Of a stretch of DNA of 64,000 bases, positions 57,264 to 64,000 are shown in pieces. Positions within the stretch are counted from its first letter, which is position 1. Every line of letters starts with the position of its first letter. The position numbers and the translations under genes are program-made. The DNA is from Janthinobacterium sp. 1_2014MBL_MicDiv (GTDB taxonomy: Bacteria > Pseudomonadota > Gammaproteobacteria > Burkholderiales > Burkholderiaceae_D): the NCBI RefSeq assembly GCF_001865675.1, contig NZ_CP011319.1, forward strand, positions 5,766,001 through 5,830,000, given 5' to 3'. The notes beneath the pieces were generated by a model. That model had not been told where the DNA came from and searched no databases. It saw only the letters and a list, made by a program, of their open reading frames with translations.

Positions 57264-57402
57264 CGTTCTATCTTGAAATCGGTGCGCGGCGACGGGTTCT
57301 TGCCGGATGGAACCGTGCTGTATCAATCATCATATACGATATGACAAGATAATAACCACCGGCGGACAGGAAATTGCAGGGCGTTAACGCCCTGCCTTGA
57401 TA

Positions 57403-58554
57403 TTACAGCCGGTGGCTGCGGTCGCCTGACAACAGGGTTTCCGGCAATTCCACCCGGTGTCCCACCACCAGCACCTTGAACAATTCACCCATCTCGGCCG
57501 GCGACAGCAGCTTTTGCACGGCGCTCGCCTGCGGCAGGTAAGCCTTCGCCTGCTCTGGATCCGTGCGCAGCAGCAAGTCGCCGATGCCGGCGCCCAGCAG
57601 GAAGGAGGCCTGGTTCATGTAGCCGAGCACATCGAGGCCCGCATCCTGCGCCGCCACGGCCATGGCCGTGAAATCCACGTGGGCCGTGATGTCCTGCAAG
57701 CCGGGCAGATAGAATGGCTCCGCATGGGCATGGTGGCGGTAATGGCACATCAGCGTGCCCGTGGCGCGCTGGCCCAGGTAATACTCGTGCGCGGGAAAGC
57801 CGTAATCGAACAGCACGGCCGCGCCACCCTTGCCGGCGGTCAACATGCGCGCCAGCGAACGCATGAAGCCGCAGGCGACGCCATGAATCTCGCTGACATA
57901 GCCGACCGGCAAATCGTCCGCGTCGGGCACCTGGGCGGCGATCTGCGCCGCCACCTCGGCGCCGGCAAGGCGCTCGACAAAGACAAACTGGCCATCGGCA
58001 ATGCTGACGTCGAGCTCGCACCAGCCGGCGGGCGTCTTGCTGATCAGGTTGACGGGCATGGCGTCCAGCACTTCATTGCCGAACACGGCGCCTTCAAAAC
58101 TGTCGGGGAAGCCGTCGAGCCACACCACCTGCGGGAAGGCGGCCAGCGCCAGCTCCTGGCGCGCGCGCAATTCGCCGGACAATTCGACGATCGCATACTG
58201 TTCTACAGGGATGCCGGCGCTGGCCGCTTCCGTCAGGATATCGCAGGCCAGCTTGCCCGTGCCGGCGCCGAATTCGAGGATGCGCGGGGCCGTTTGCGCC
58301 ATAATAGCGGCTGCCACGTGGGCCAGGGTGGCGCCGAACAGGGACGAGATTTCCGGCGCGGTTGTAAAATCGCCATCTTTGCCCAGCTTGGCGGCACCGC
58401 CGCTGTAATAGCCGAGGTCGGGCGCATACAGCGCCAGCTCCATGAAGCGGACAAAGGGAATGGCGCCATCGTTGCGCGCGATTTCGGCGGCAATCTGGTG
58501 CTGCAAGGCATGGGACGCGGCCAGCGCGTCGCTATCGGGTGCGGGAAGAGACAT
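57403..58554 (-). CDS. MidA/NDUFAF7-like SAM-dependent methyltransferase
   Basis: A 383-residue protein of the DUF185/COG1565 family. It has GAIPFVRFMELALYAPDLGYYS, then GDFTTAPEISSLFGATLA and the SAM motif ILEFGAGTGKLACDIL, plus GNEVLDAMPV. The human homologue NDUFAF7 methylates an arginine of a complex I subunit; the bacterial target is not established. ATG 58554 is chosen by family start; an upstream extension has no RBS. It is divergent from the pteridine reductase gene (78 bp). Confidence 0.9.
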   Translation of the reverse strand: MSLPAPDSDALAASHALQHQIAAEIARNDGAIPFVRFMELALYAPDLGYYSGGAAKLGKDGDFTTAPEISSLFGATLAHVAAAIMAQTAPRILEFGAGTGKLACDILTEAASAGIPVEQYAIVELSGELRARQELALAAFPQVVWLDGFPDSFEGAVFGNEVLDAMPVNLISKTPAGWCELDVSIADGQFVFVERLAGAEVAAQIAAQVPDADDLPVGYVSEIHGVACGFMRSLARMLTAGKGGAAVLFDYGFPAHEYYLGQRATGTLMCHYRHHAHAEPFYLPGLQDITAHVDFTAMAVAAQDAGLDVLGYMNQASFLLGAGIGDLLLRTDPEQAKAYLPQASAVQKLLSPAEMGELFKVLVVGHRVELPETLLSGDRSHRL

Positions 58555-58632
58555 TCCCGCATTGTAGCGAATCGGCGGGCCAGGCCGCCAGTGCCGCCAG
58601 TTCACCGACTACTTCAACCATATATAAAGTAC

Positions 58633-59430
58633 ATGAATCCAACGCACATGACGCAAGCAAGGCCGGCAGACGGCACACCCCGCGTCGCCCTCGTCACGGG
58701 CGCGGCGCGGCGTATCGGCCGCGCCATCGCGCTGGGCCTGGCGCGCGACGGCTGGGACATCGCCGTGCACTACCGCGACTCGCGCGACGACGCCATCAGC
58801 CTGGTGGCGGAAATCGAGGCGCTGGGCCGGCGCGCGCACGCCTTGCCGTGCGACCTGGCGCAGGAAGCCGGCGTGCGCCAGCTCTTGCCGCAGGCGCAGG
58901 CGGCGCTGGGCCCCGTCACTTGCGTAGTAAACAACGCATCGTTGTTTGAATACGACAATGCCGGCGATTTTTCCGTCGCCGCGCTGGACGCCCACATGCA
59001 CGCCAACCTGGCCGCGCCCGTGCTGCTGGCGCAGGCCCTGTACGAAGCCACCCCAAGCGGCGGGCAAGCCGTGGTCATCAACCTGCTGGACCAAAAACTG
59101 TACAATCTCAATCCTGATTTTTTGTCGTACACCCTGTCCAAGGCGGCGCTGCTGTCGGCGACCACCATGCTGGCCCAGGCGCTGGCGCCGAAAGTGCGCG
59201 TGGTGGGCATCGCCCCCGGCATCACCATGGTCTCGGGCGAGCAAACGGCAGCCAATTTTGCCAAGGCGCATGAAAATACGCCGCTGGGCCGTTCCAGCAC
59301 GCCGCAGGATGTGGCCGACTGCGTCTGCTATGTGGCCGGCGCGCGCGCGCTGACGGGCACCACCCTGCTCGTCGATGGCGGCCAGCATCTGATCGGCCTG
59401 CCGCGCGACGTCATGTTCCTGGCCAAATAA
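58633..59430 (+). CDS. Short-chain dehydrogenase, pteridine reductase-like (FolM type)
   Basis: A 265-residue NADPH-dependent SDR. The Rossmann motif TGAARRIGRAIA begins near residue 24; VNNASLFE and VVINLLDQK follow, and the catalytic pair is Y...K in YTLSKAAL (about 170). The Leu-Leu-Asp-Gln string and RIGRAIA are typical of pteridine reductases/FolM. The next gene is folB, so it probably reduces dihydropterins or dihydrofolate in folate supply. ATG 58633 is chosen; ATG 58648 is possible. RBS signals are weak at both. It is separated from folB by 66 bp. Confidence 0.85.
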   Translation: MNPTHMTQARPADGTPRVALVTGAARRIGRAIALGLARDGWDIAVHYRDSRDDAISLVAEIEALGRRAHALPCDLAQEAGVRQLLPQAQAALGPVTCVVNNASLFEYDNAGDFSVAALDAHMHANLAAPVLLAQALYEATPSGGQAVVINLLDQKLYNLNPDFLSYTLSKAALLSATTMLAQALAPKVRVVGIAPGITMVSGEQTAANFAKAHENTPLGRSSTPQDVADCVCYVAGARALTGTTLLVDGGQHLIGLPRDVMFLAK

Positions 59431-59496
59431 TCAGCAGCCCTACCGACTACCCAACAAAAATATTAGCATTCAAGCATTCCCTTAAAAGGTAAAACT

Positions 59497-59895
59497 ATGT
59501 CGTCCGCCCTGTCCCACCCTCGCCTGGCCGATTGCCGCCGCCTGTTCCTGCGCAATTACGAAGTCCTCATCAATATCGGCGTCTACGACTTCGAGAAAAA
59601 GGGCGAGCAGCGCGTCCTCATCAACGTCGACCTGTACATTCCCCTGGCCCTGTCGACGCCGAAGGATGACCAGCTGGAAGAGGTGGTCGACTACGACTTC
59701 ATGCGCGAAACCATCGCCAAGCGCATGGCGCAAGGTCACGTGCAGTTGCAGGAAAGCCTGGTGGACGACGTGCTCGCCGCCATGCTGGCGCACCCGCGCG
59801 TGCGCGCCGCGCGCGTGTCGTCCATGAAACCGGACGTGTATCCCGACTGCGAAGGCGTGGGCGTGGAAGTATTCAAGATCAAGGATGAAGCATGA
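59497..59895 (+). CDS. folB: Dihydroneopterin aldolase
   Basis: A 132-residue enzyme that splits dihydroneopterin to hydroxymethyl-dihydropterin in folate synthesis. It has RRLFLRNYEVLINIGVYDFEKKG-type strand, the catalytic Glu-Lys region (GEQRVLINVDL) and the substrate motif KPDVYPDCEGVGVEV. ATG 59497 has AAAAGG 6-7 nt upstream. The stop overlaps the start of ttcA by 4 bp (ATGA), so the two genes are co-translated. Confidence 0.93.
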   Translation: MSSALSHPRLADCRRLFLRNYEVLINIGVYDFEKKGEQRVLINVDLYIPLALSTPKDDQLEEVVDYDFMRETIAKRMAQGHVQLQESLVDDVLAAMLAHPRVRAARVSSMKPDVYPDCEGVGVEVFKIKDEA

Positions 59896-60848
59896 ACAAC
59901 GCAGTGATGGAAACGGCCGTGGAAGTCCCGGCCAACGTGGAAGCGCAGAAACTGGCGCGCAAGAAGGCGGAAAAGATCGCCCTGGAAAACAACAAGCTGC
60001 ACAAGCGCCTGTGCCGCTTGGTGGGACAAGCCATCGGCGACTTCAACATGATCGAGGACGGCGACAAGGTGATGGTGTGCCTGTCGGGCGGCAAGGACAG
60101 CTATGCGCTGCTGGACATCCTGATGACCTTGCGCGAACGCGCGCCGATTCATTTCGACATCGTCGCCGTCAACCTGGACCAGAAGCAGCCGAACTTCCCC
60201 CCGGAAATCCTGCCCGCCTACCTGACGGAACTGGGCGTGGCCTTCCATATCGAAAACCAGGACACCTACAGCATCGTCAAGCGCCTGATTCCAGAAGGCA
60301 AGACCACATGCTCGCTGTGCTCGCGCCTGCGCCGCGGCATCCTGTACCGCGTGGCCGATGAGCTGGGCGCCAACAAGATCGCCCTCGGCCATCACCGCGA
60401 TGACATTCTGGAAACCTTCTTCCTGAATATGTTCTTCGGCGGCAAACTGAAAGGCATGCCGGCCAAGCTGCAGTCGGACGACGGCAAGCACATCGTCATC
60501 CGCCCGATGGCGTACGTGAAGGAAGAGGACACGCAGCGCTATGCGGAAGTCAAGGGCTTCCCCATCATTCCATGCGACCTGTGCGGTTCGCAGGAAAACC
60601 TGCAGCGCAAGCAGATCAAGGGGTTGATGCGCGAATGGGACAAGAAGTTCCCCGGCCGCGTGGAAAGCATCTTCTCGGCGCTGTCGAACGTGGCGCCTTC
60701 GCACCTGATGGACCCGAAACTGTTCGGTTTCAAGGACTTGAAGGCCGATGGCGTGGCCAATCCCATGGGCGACATCGCGTTTGACGAAGAGCCATGCTCG
60801 ACGCCGACCACCTTTGGCACGATCGCGCTGCAACCGCTGCAAGCCTAA
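59892..60848 (+). CDS. ttcA: tRNA 2-thiocytidine(32) synthetase TtcA
   Basis: A 318-residue ATP-dependent tRNA thiolase acting on cytidine 32. The PP-loop is S65-GGKDS70; the [4Fe-4S] cysteines C140 and C143 (TTCSLCSRLRRG) and the later CDLC motif are present; ALGHHRDDILET lies between. The start overlaps the folB stop. Sulfur comes from a cysteine desulfurase, and a desulfurase fusion is elsewhere in this window, but no direct link is shown. A stem behind the stop may end the transcript. Confidence 0.95.
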   Translation: MNNAVMETAVEVPANVEAQKLARKKAEKIALENNKLHKRLCRLVGQAIGDFNMIEDGDKVMVCLSGGKDSYALLDILMTLRERAPIHFDIVAVNLDQKQPNFPPEILPAYLTELGVAFHIENQDTYSIVKRLIPEGKTTCSLCSRLRRGILYRVADELGANKIALGHHRDDILETFFLNMFFGGKLKGMPAKLQSDDGKHIVIRPMAYVKEEDTQRYAEVKGFPIIPCDLCGSQENLQRKQIKGLMREWDKKFPGRVESIFSALSNVAPSHLMDPKLFGFKDLKADGVANPMGDIAFDEEPCSTPTTFGTIALQPLQA

Positions 60849-60873
60849 GCCTCCCTGCTGAAATCGTTGTTTC

Positions 60874-60896
60874 GCCGCCACCGCCCAGGTGGCGGC
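60874..60896 (+). terminator. Possible terminator after ttcA
   Basis: GCCGCCACC (60874-60882) with GGTGGCGGC (60888-60896) around a 5-nt loop, 25 bp past the ttcA stop, followed by a weakly T-rich stretch (ATCCTGCCTCTTTCCC). The stem is strong but the T-run is poor. Confidence 0.5.
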
Positions 60897-61025
60897 ATCC
60901 TGCCTCTTTCCCCTTGCGTCCATTTGATGTACCGTAGTCTGCTCTGCCGGTACGCGATGTGTCACGCGCGCATTCCTGTCCGGCGGTCAGCACGCATTCT
61001 TCCGACAACCTCACTGGAATGAACC

Positions 61026-62903
61026 ATGACGCCATCCGCGCTCAAGCGCCCCCTGCTGTGTTCCCTGCTTGCCTTCAGCCTCGCCACTGCCTTCGCCGCG
61101 CCCGCGCCAACCGACCAGCAGGCGGACCGCTGGGATCTGGCCGCGCTGTACCAGAACGACGCCGCCTTCGACGCCGATGCCCAAAAGCTGTCGGCGCAGC
61201 TGCAGCAGCTGGCCGCCTGCAAGGGCCAGCTCGGCAGCACGCCCGCCCGCCTGAAAAGCTGCCTGGACCTGTACGCGGAGGCGCGCAAGCGCGTCAACAC
61301 CCTGTACGTGTATGCGGCGCAGTATTACGACCAGGATACGGGCGACAGCAAGGGTAACCAGCTGAACCAGCGCGCCGCCCTGCTAGGCAATGAGTTCAAC
61401 CAGGCAACGACCTTCTTGCAGCCGGAAATCCTCGCCCTGGGCGCCAGACGCATCGACGCCATGCTGGCGAAGGACAAGGGCTTGCAGCTGTACCGCTTCC
61501 AGTTGAGCAACATGCTGCGCAGCGCGCCGCACACGCTCGACGCGGCCGGCGAACAGCTGGTGGCGCAATTCGGCCTGGCGACGGGTTCCGCCGCCACCAT
61601 CTACCGCACCCTGGCCAACGCGGAAATCCCGTGGCCCAGCGTGACCCTGTCCGATGGCAAGGAAGTCCGGCTCGACCAGGCGGCCTACACCAAATACCGG
61701 GGCGACGACAACCGCGCCGACCGCAAGCGGGTATTCGACGCCTTCTTCGGCAAGTGGAAGGAATATGAACGCACGTTCGGCGAGACCCTGTACGGCCAGC
61801 TGAAGACGGATGCCGCCTACGCCAAGGTGCGCCGCTATGCCGATTCGCAAAGCGCCGCGCTCGATGCCGACCACCTGCCGCCGGCCGTCTACCAGACCCT
61901 GATCGCCCAGACCAACGCCAACCTGCCCACCCTGCACCGCTATTTCAAGCTGCGCGCGCGCATGCTGGGCATCAAGGATCTGGCGTACTACGACATCTAC
62001 CCGCCGCTGCTGAAAAGCGAACGCACCTTCCCGCTGGCCGACGGCAAGCAGATGATGCTGGCCTCCGTCGCGCCGCTGGGGCCCGACTATGTCAAGACCC
62101 TCGCATCGGCCGTGAACGCGCGCTGGATGGATGTCTACCCGCGCCCGCGCAAGGTAGCCGGTGCCTACATGAATGGCGACGCATATGACGTGCATCCGTA
62201 TGTGCTGCTCAACTACACGGACAACTACGAAGCCGTCAGCACGCTGACGCATGAATGGGGCCACGCCATGCACTCGGTGCTGGCCAACAAGGCGCAGCCG
62301 TCGATCTATGCGCCATACAGCATCTTTGTCGCGGAAATCGCCTCGACGACGAACGAGGCGCTGCTGCTCGACGCGCGCCTGAAGCAGGCCACGGATGACG
62401 ACGAGCGCCTGCTGTACCTGGGCGCGGCGCTGGAAAACCTGCGCGGCACCTTCTTCCGCCAGGCCATGTTCGCCGAGTTCGAGGCGGCCATCCACGGCAA
62501 GGTGGACAAGGGCGAGTCGCTGACGGGCGAGCAGATGACGGCCATCTATGCCGACATCCTCAAGCGCTACCACGGCGAAGCGCAGGGCGTCATGACCATC
62601 GATCCCGCCTACGCTCTGGAATGGGCCTACGTGCCGCACTTCTACCACGGCTTCTATGTGTTCCAGTACGCCACCTCGATCGCCGCGGCGCAGGATTTCT
62701 CGCAGCGCATCCTCGACAAGGAACCGGGCGCGCTGGCCGCCTACCTGAAAATGCTCAGCGCGGGCGGCTCGGCCTACCCGTATGAGCTGGTGAAGGCGGC
62801 CGGAGTCGACCTGGCATCGCCGAAGCCGTACCAGGCGCTGGTGGCGCGCATGAACGGCATCATGGACCAGATCGAGGCAATCGAAGGCAAGCGGGGAAGG
62901 TAA
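61026..62903 (+). CDS. Exported M3-family oligopeptidase (PepF-like)
   Basis: A 625-residue zinc oligopeptidase with a signal peptide (MTPSALKRPLLCSLLAFSLA, cleaved near AFA-A). The catalytic site is H409-E410-W-G-H413 (LTHEWGHAMHSVLA), with the downstream Glu region IASTTNEALLLD. The N-terminal helices fit M3 enzymes that close around short peptides. ATG 61026 begins the signal peptide. Members are usually cytoplasmic; export here suggests a role in periplasmic peptide breakdown. It is convergent with the KefC-like gene. Confidence 0.9.
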   Translation: MTPSALKRPLLCSLLAFSLATAFAAPAPTDQQADRWDLAALYQNDAAFDADAQKLSAQLQQLAACKGQLGSTPARLKSCLDLYAEARKRVNTLYVYAAQYYDQDTGDSKGNQLNQRAALLGNEFNQATTFLQPEILALGARRIDAMLAKDKGLQLYRFQLSNMLRSAPHTLDAAGEQLVAQFGLATGSAATIYRTLANAEIPWPSVTLSDGKEVRLDQAAYTKYRGDDNRADRKRVFDAFFGKWKEYERTFGETLYGQLKTDAAYAKVRRYADSQSAALDADHLPPAVYQTLIAQTNANLPTLHRYFKLRARMLGIKDLAYYDIYPPLLKSERTFPLADGKQMMLASVAPLGPDYVKTLASAVNARWMDVYPRPRKVAGAYMNGDAYDVHPYVLLNYTDNYEAVSTLTHEWGHAMHSVLANKAQPSIYAPYSIFVAEIASTTNEALLLDARLKQATDDDERLLYLGAALENLRGTFFRQAMFAEFEAAIHGKVDKGESLTGEQMTAIYADILKRYHGEAQGVMTIDPAYALEWAYVPHFYHGFYVFQYATSIAAAQDFSQRILDKEPGALAAYLKMLSAGGSAYPYELVKAAGVDLASPKPYQALVARMNGIMDQIEAIEGKRGR

Positions 62904-62931
62904 AACCCGACAGCGATCGTTGCAGCCGTAG

Positions 62932-63016
62932 GTCGGCTTGGCGCAAGGCGCCTAAGCCGACACCACCGGCAACGCCAGCAATGTGCCGGATTACGCGGCT
63001 TTGCCGCTAATCCGGC
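62932..63016. repeat. Double-palindrome intergenic repeat (REP-like)
   Basis: Stem 1: GTCGGCTT + GGCGC / GCGCC + AAGCCGAC (62932-62961). Stem 2: GCCGGATTA + GCGGC / GCCGC + TAATCCGGC (62985-63016). The GTAGGTCGG...CCGACA form resembles the intergenic palindromes scattered in Oxalobacteraceae and other betaproteobacteria. The second stem contains the stop codon and the last codons of the KefC-like gene. It may end both convergent transcripts. Confidence 0.7.
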
Positions 63017-64000
63017 CTGCCGCTTTCTACTTCCGCCGCCGCAAACGCCGCCGCATCGCTCTCGAACATGTCTTCCAGTTCCTCGCGCGCCTGGCGCGTG
63101 AGCGACATGACTTTTTGCTGGTCCTGGAAGTGCGGCGCCACTTCCAGCAGCGTTTTCAGGTTATGCCGGCCAAAGATGCCGGCCGCGCGCTGCGCCCGCT
63201 CGGCGCTGTAGCCCACCTGCTGCAAGGTCTGCTCGCCCAGCAGCAGGGCTGCGGCGAACGTCTCGCGCTCGATCAGGGTCACGCCCCGCTTCATCAATTC
63301 ATAGTAATGCGTGACGTTGCGCGCGCGCGCCAAAATCGTCAGCTGCGGCAGGCGCAGGCGCACGGCGTCGACCAAGGCCAGGCTGTCTTCCACGTTGTCG
63401 ATGGCGATCACCAGCGCCTTCGCCTTCTCGATGCCGGCCGCCACCAGCAAATCCACGCGCGTGGCGTCGCCATAGAACACCTTGAAACCGAACTTGCGCA
63501 GCAGGTCGATCTGGTCGGGGTCATGGTCGAGCACCGTCACGCCGATCTTGTTGGCCGCCAGCAGGCGGCCGATGATCTGGCCGAAGCGGCCGAAACCGGC
63601 GATGACGATGGGATTGTCCTGCGCCTCGATATGGTCGTCGGGGCGGCGTTTCTTTTCGCCCTGCAGCCGCGGCGCGACAAATTTGTCATGCAACAGCAGC
63701 AGCAAGGGCGTGGCCACCATCGACAGCGTCACCACCACGACCAGCAAGGCCCCCGTTTCCGGCGTGAATACGTGCGCGGCCACGGCGGCGGCAAATACGA
63801 CGAAGGCAAATTCGCCGCCCTGCGACAGCAGCAGCGCAAAGAACAGCTGCTGGCCACGCGGAATGTCGAACAGCTTCGACAGGCCGTACAGCAGGGCGAT
63901 CTTGATGCCGACGAAGCCTGCCACCAGCGCCAGGATCAGCACGGGCTGGGCGCGCAGCACGCCGAAATCGACAGACATGCCGACGGCGATGAAGAACAAG
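63007..64000 (-). CDS. KefC-like monovalent cation:proton antiporter (C-terminal part)
   Basis: The window ends inside this gene; the visible 330 residues are the C-terminal end of a CPA2 antiporter. Membrane helices occupy about residues 1-110 of the visible part (FFIAVGMSVDFGVL, LLSQGGEFAFVVFAAA) and are followed by an RCK/TrkA-N domain with PIVIAGFGRFGQIIGRLLA and the NAD-binding acidic residue in LDHDPDQ, then a helical tail. This is the glutathione-gated K+ efflux or related K+/H+ antiporter type. The stop TAG at 63007-63009 is supplied by the intergenic repeat. The substrate and gating are inferred. Confidence 0.88.
   Translation of the reverse strand, partial: LFFIAVGMSVDFGVLRAQPVLILALVAGFVGIKIALLYGLSKLFDIPRGQQLFFALLLSQGGEFAFVVFAAAVAAHVFTPETGALLVVVVTLSMVATPLLLLLHDKFVAPRLQGEKKRRPDDHIEAQDNPIVIAGFGRFGQIIGRLLAANKIGVTVLDHDPDQIDLLRKFGFKVFYGDATRVDLLVAAGIEKAKALVIAIDNVEDSLALVDAVRLRLPQLTILARARNVTHYYELMKRGVTLIERETFAAALLLGEQTLQQVGYSAERAQRAAGIFGRHNLKTLLEVAPHFQDQQKVMSLTRQAREELEDMFESDAAAFAAAEVESGRPD

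Noticed and set aside
57457..58632. Long upstream extension of the pteridine reductase frame
   Set aside because: It is antisense to the MidA-like gene and lacks an RBS; the SDR fold starts after 58633.

Overview
The window is chromosomal DNA from a high-GC betaproteobacterium, most likely Oxalobacteraceae (Janthinobacterium, Duganella or Massilia type). The basis is the gene order tRNA-Tyr/Gly/Thr - tuf - tRNA-Trp - secE - nusG - rplKAJL - rpoBC, the RpoB and RpoC sizes (1368 and 1413 aa), an FxDxF/PEP-CTERM exported protein, and many cytoplasmic-membrane and exported proteins typical of that family. The genus is inferred from recalled protein families, not from a search.

Layout. 1-4275: end of an ABC-transporter operon (two FtsX/MacB-like permeases) followed by an NtrC-type response regulator and its overlapping histidine kinase. 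4276-9051: a PEP-CTERM protein with its own promoter and terminator, a spermidine-synthase-like protein, a divergent MocR regulator / flavin-oxidase-like pair and an exported methyltransferase. 9121-9618: two tandem paralogous small Cys-rich exported peptides. 9888-15967 (minus strand): an exported serine hydrolase and two exported M1 metallopeptidases. 16122-16880: a yybP-ykoY (Mn2+) riboswitch in front of a TMEM165/UPF0016 manganese exporter. 17215-25914: a 2899-aa NdvB-like cyclic beta-glucan synthase with a TTG start. 26246-28925: a cysteine desulfurase / degenerate persulfide-dioxygenase / rhodanese fusion, divergent from a DecR-like Lrp regulator. 29114-38030: chemoreceptor, thioredoxin, DUF3349, HPP-CBS membrane protein, M48 peptidase, DUF885 hydrolase, HDOD protein, and a winged-helix protein with a degenerate nucleotidyltransferase domain. 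38415-52552 (minus strand): the core transcription/translation cluster with four tRNAs and a near-consensus promoter. 52735-57263 (minus strand): two response regulators (one a TPR pseudo-receiver, one HD-GYP) and a membrane-anchored J-domain protein. 57403-60848: a MidA-like methyltransferase divergent from a pteridine reductase - folB - ttcA group. 61026-64000: an exported M3 peptidase and the 3' part of a KefC-like antiporter, separated by a double-hairpin repeat.

Most of the window is housekeeping or conserved accessory sequence; no prophage, IS element, integron or CRISPR array was seen. The strongest candidate for something poorly described is the sulfur-handling locus at 26246-28925: one polypeptide joins a persulfide-generating enzyme, a PDO-like domain whose visible metal-binding motifs are lost, and a persulfide-accepting rhodanese, next to a regulator resembling the cysteine-sensing DecR. 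Other items worth attention are the duplicated Cys-rich peptide units with duplicated upstream regions, the TPR response regulator whose phospho-acceptor Asp is Glu, and a palindromic repeat that supplies the stop codon of the KefC-like gene.
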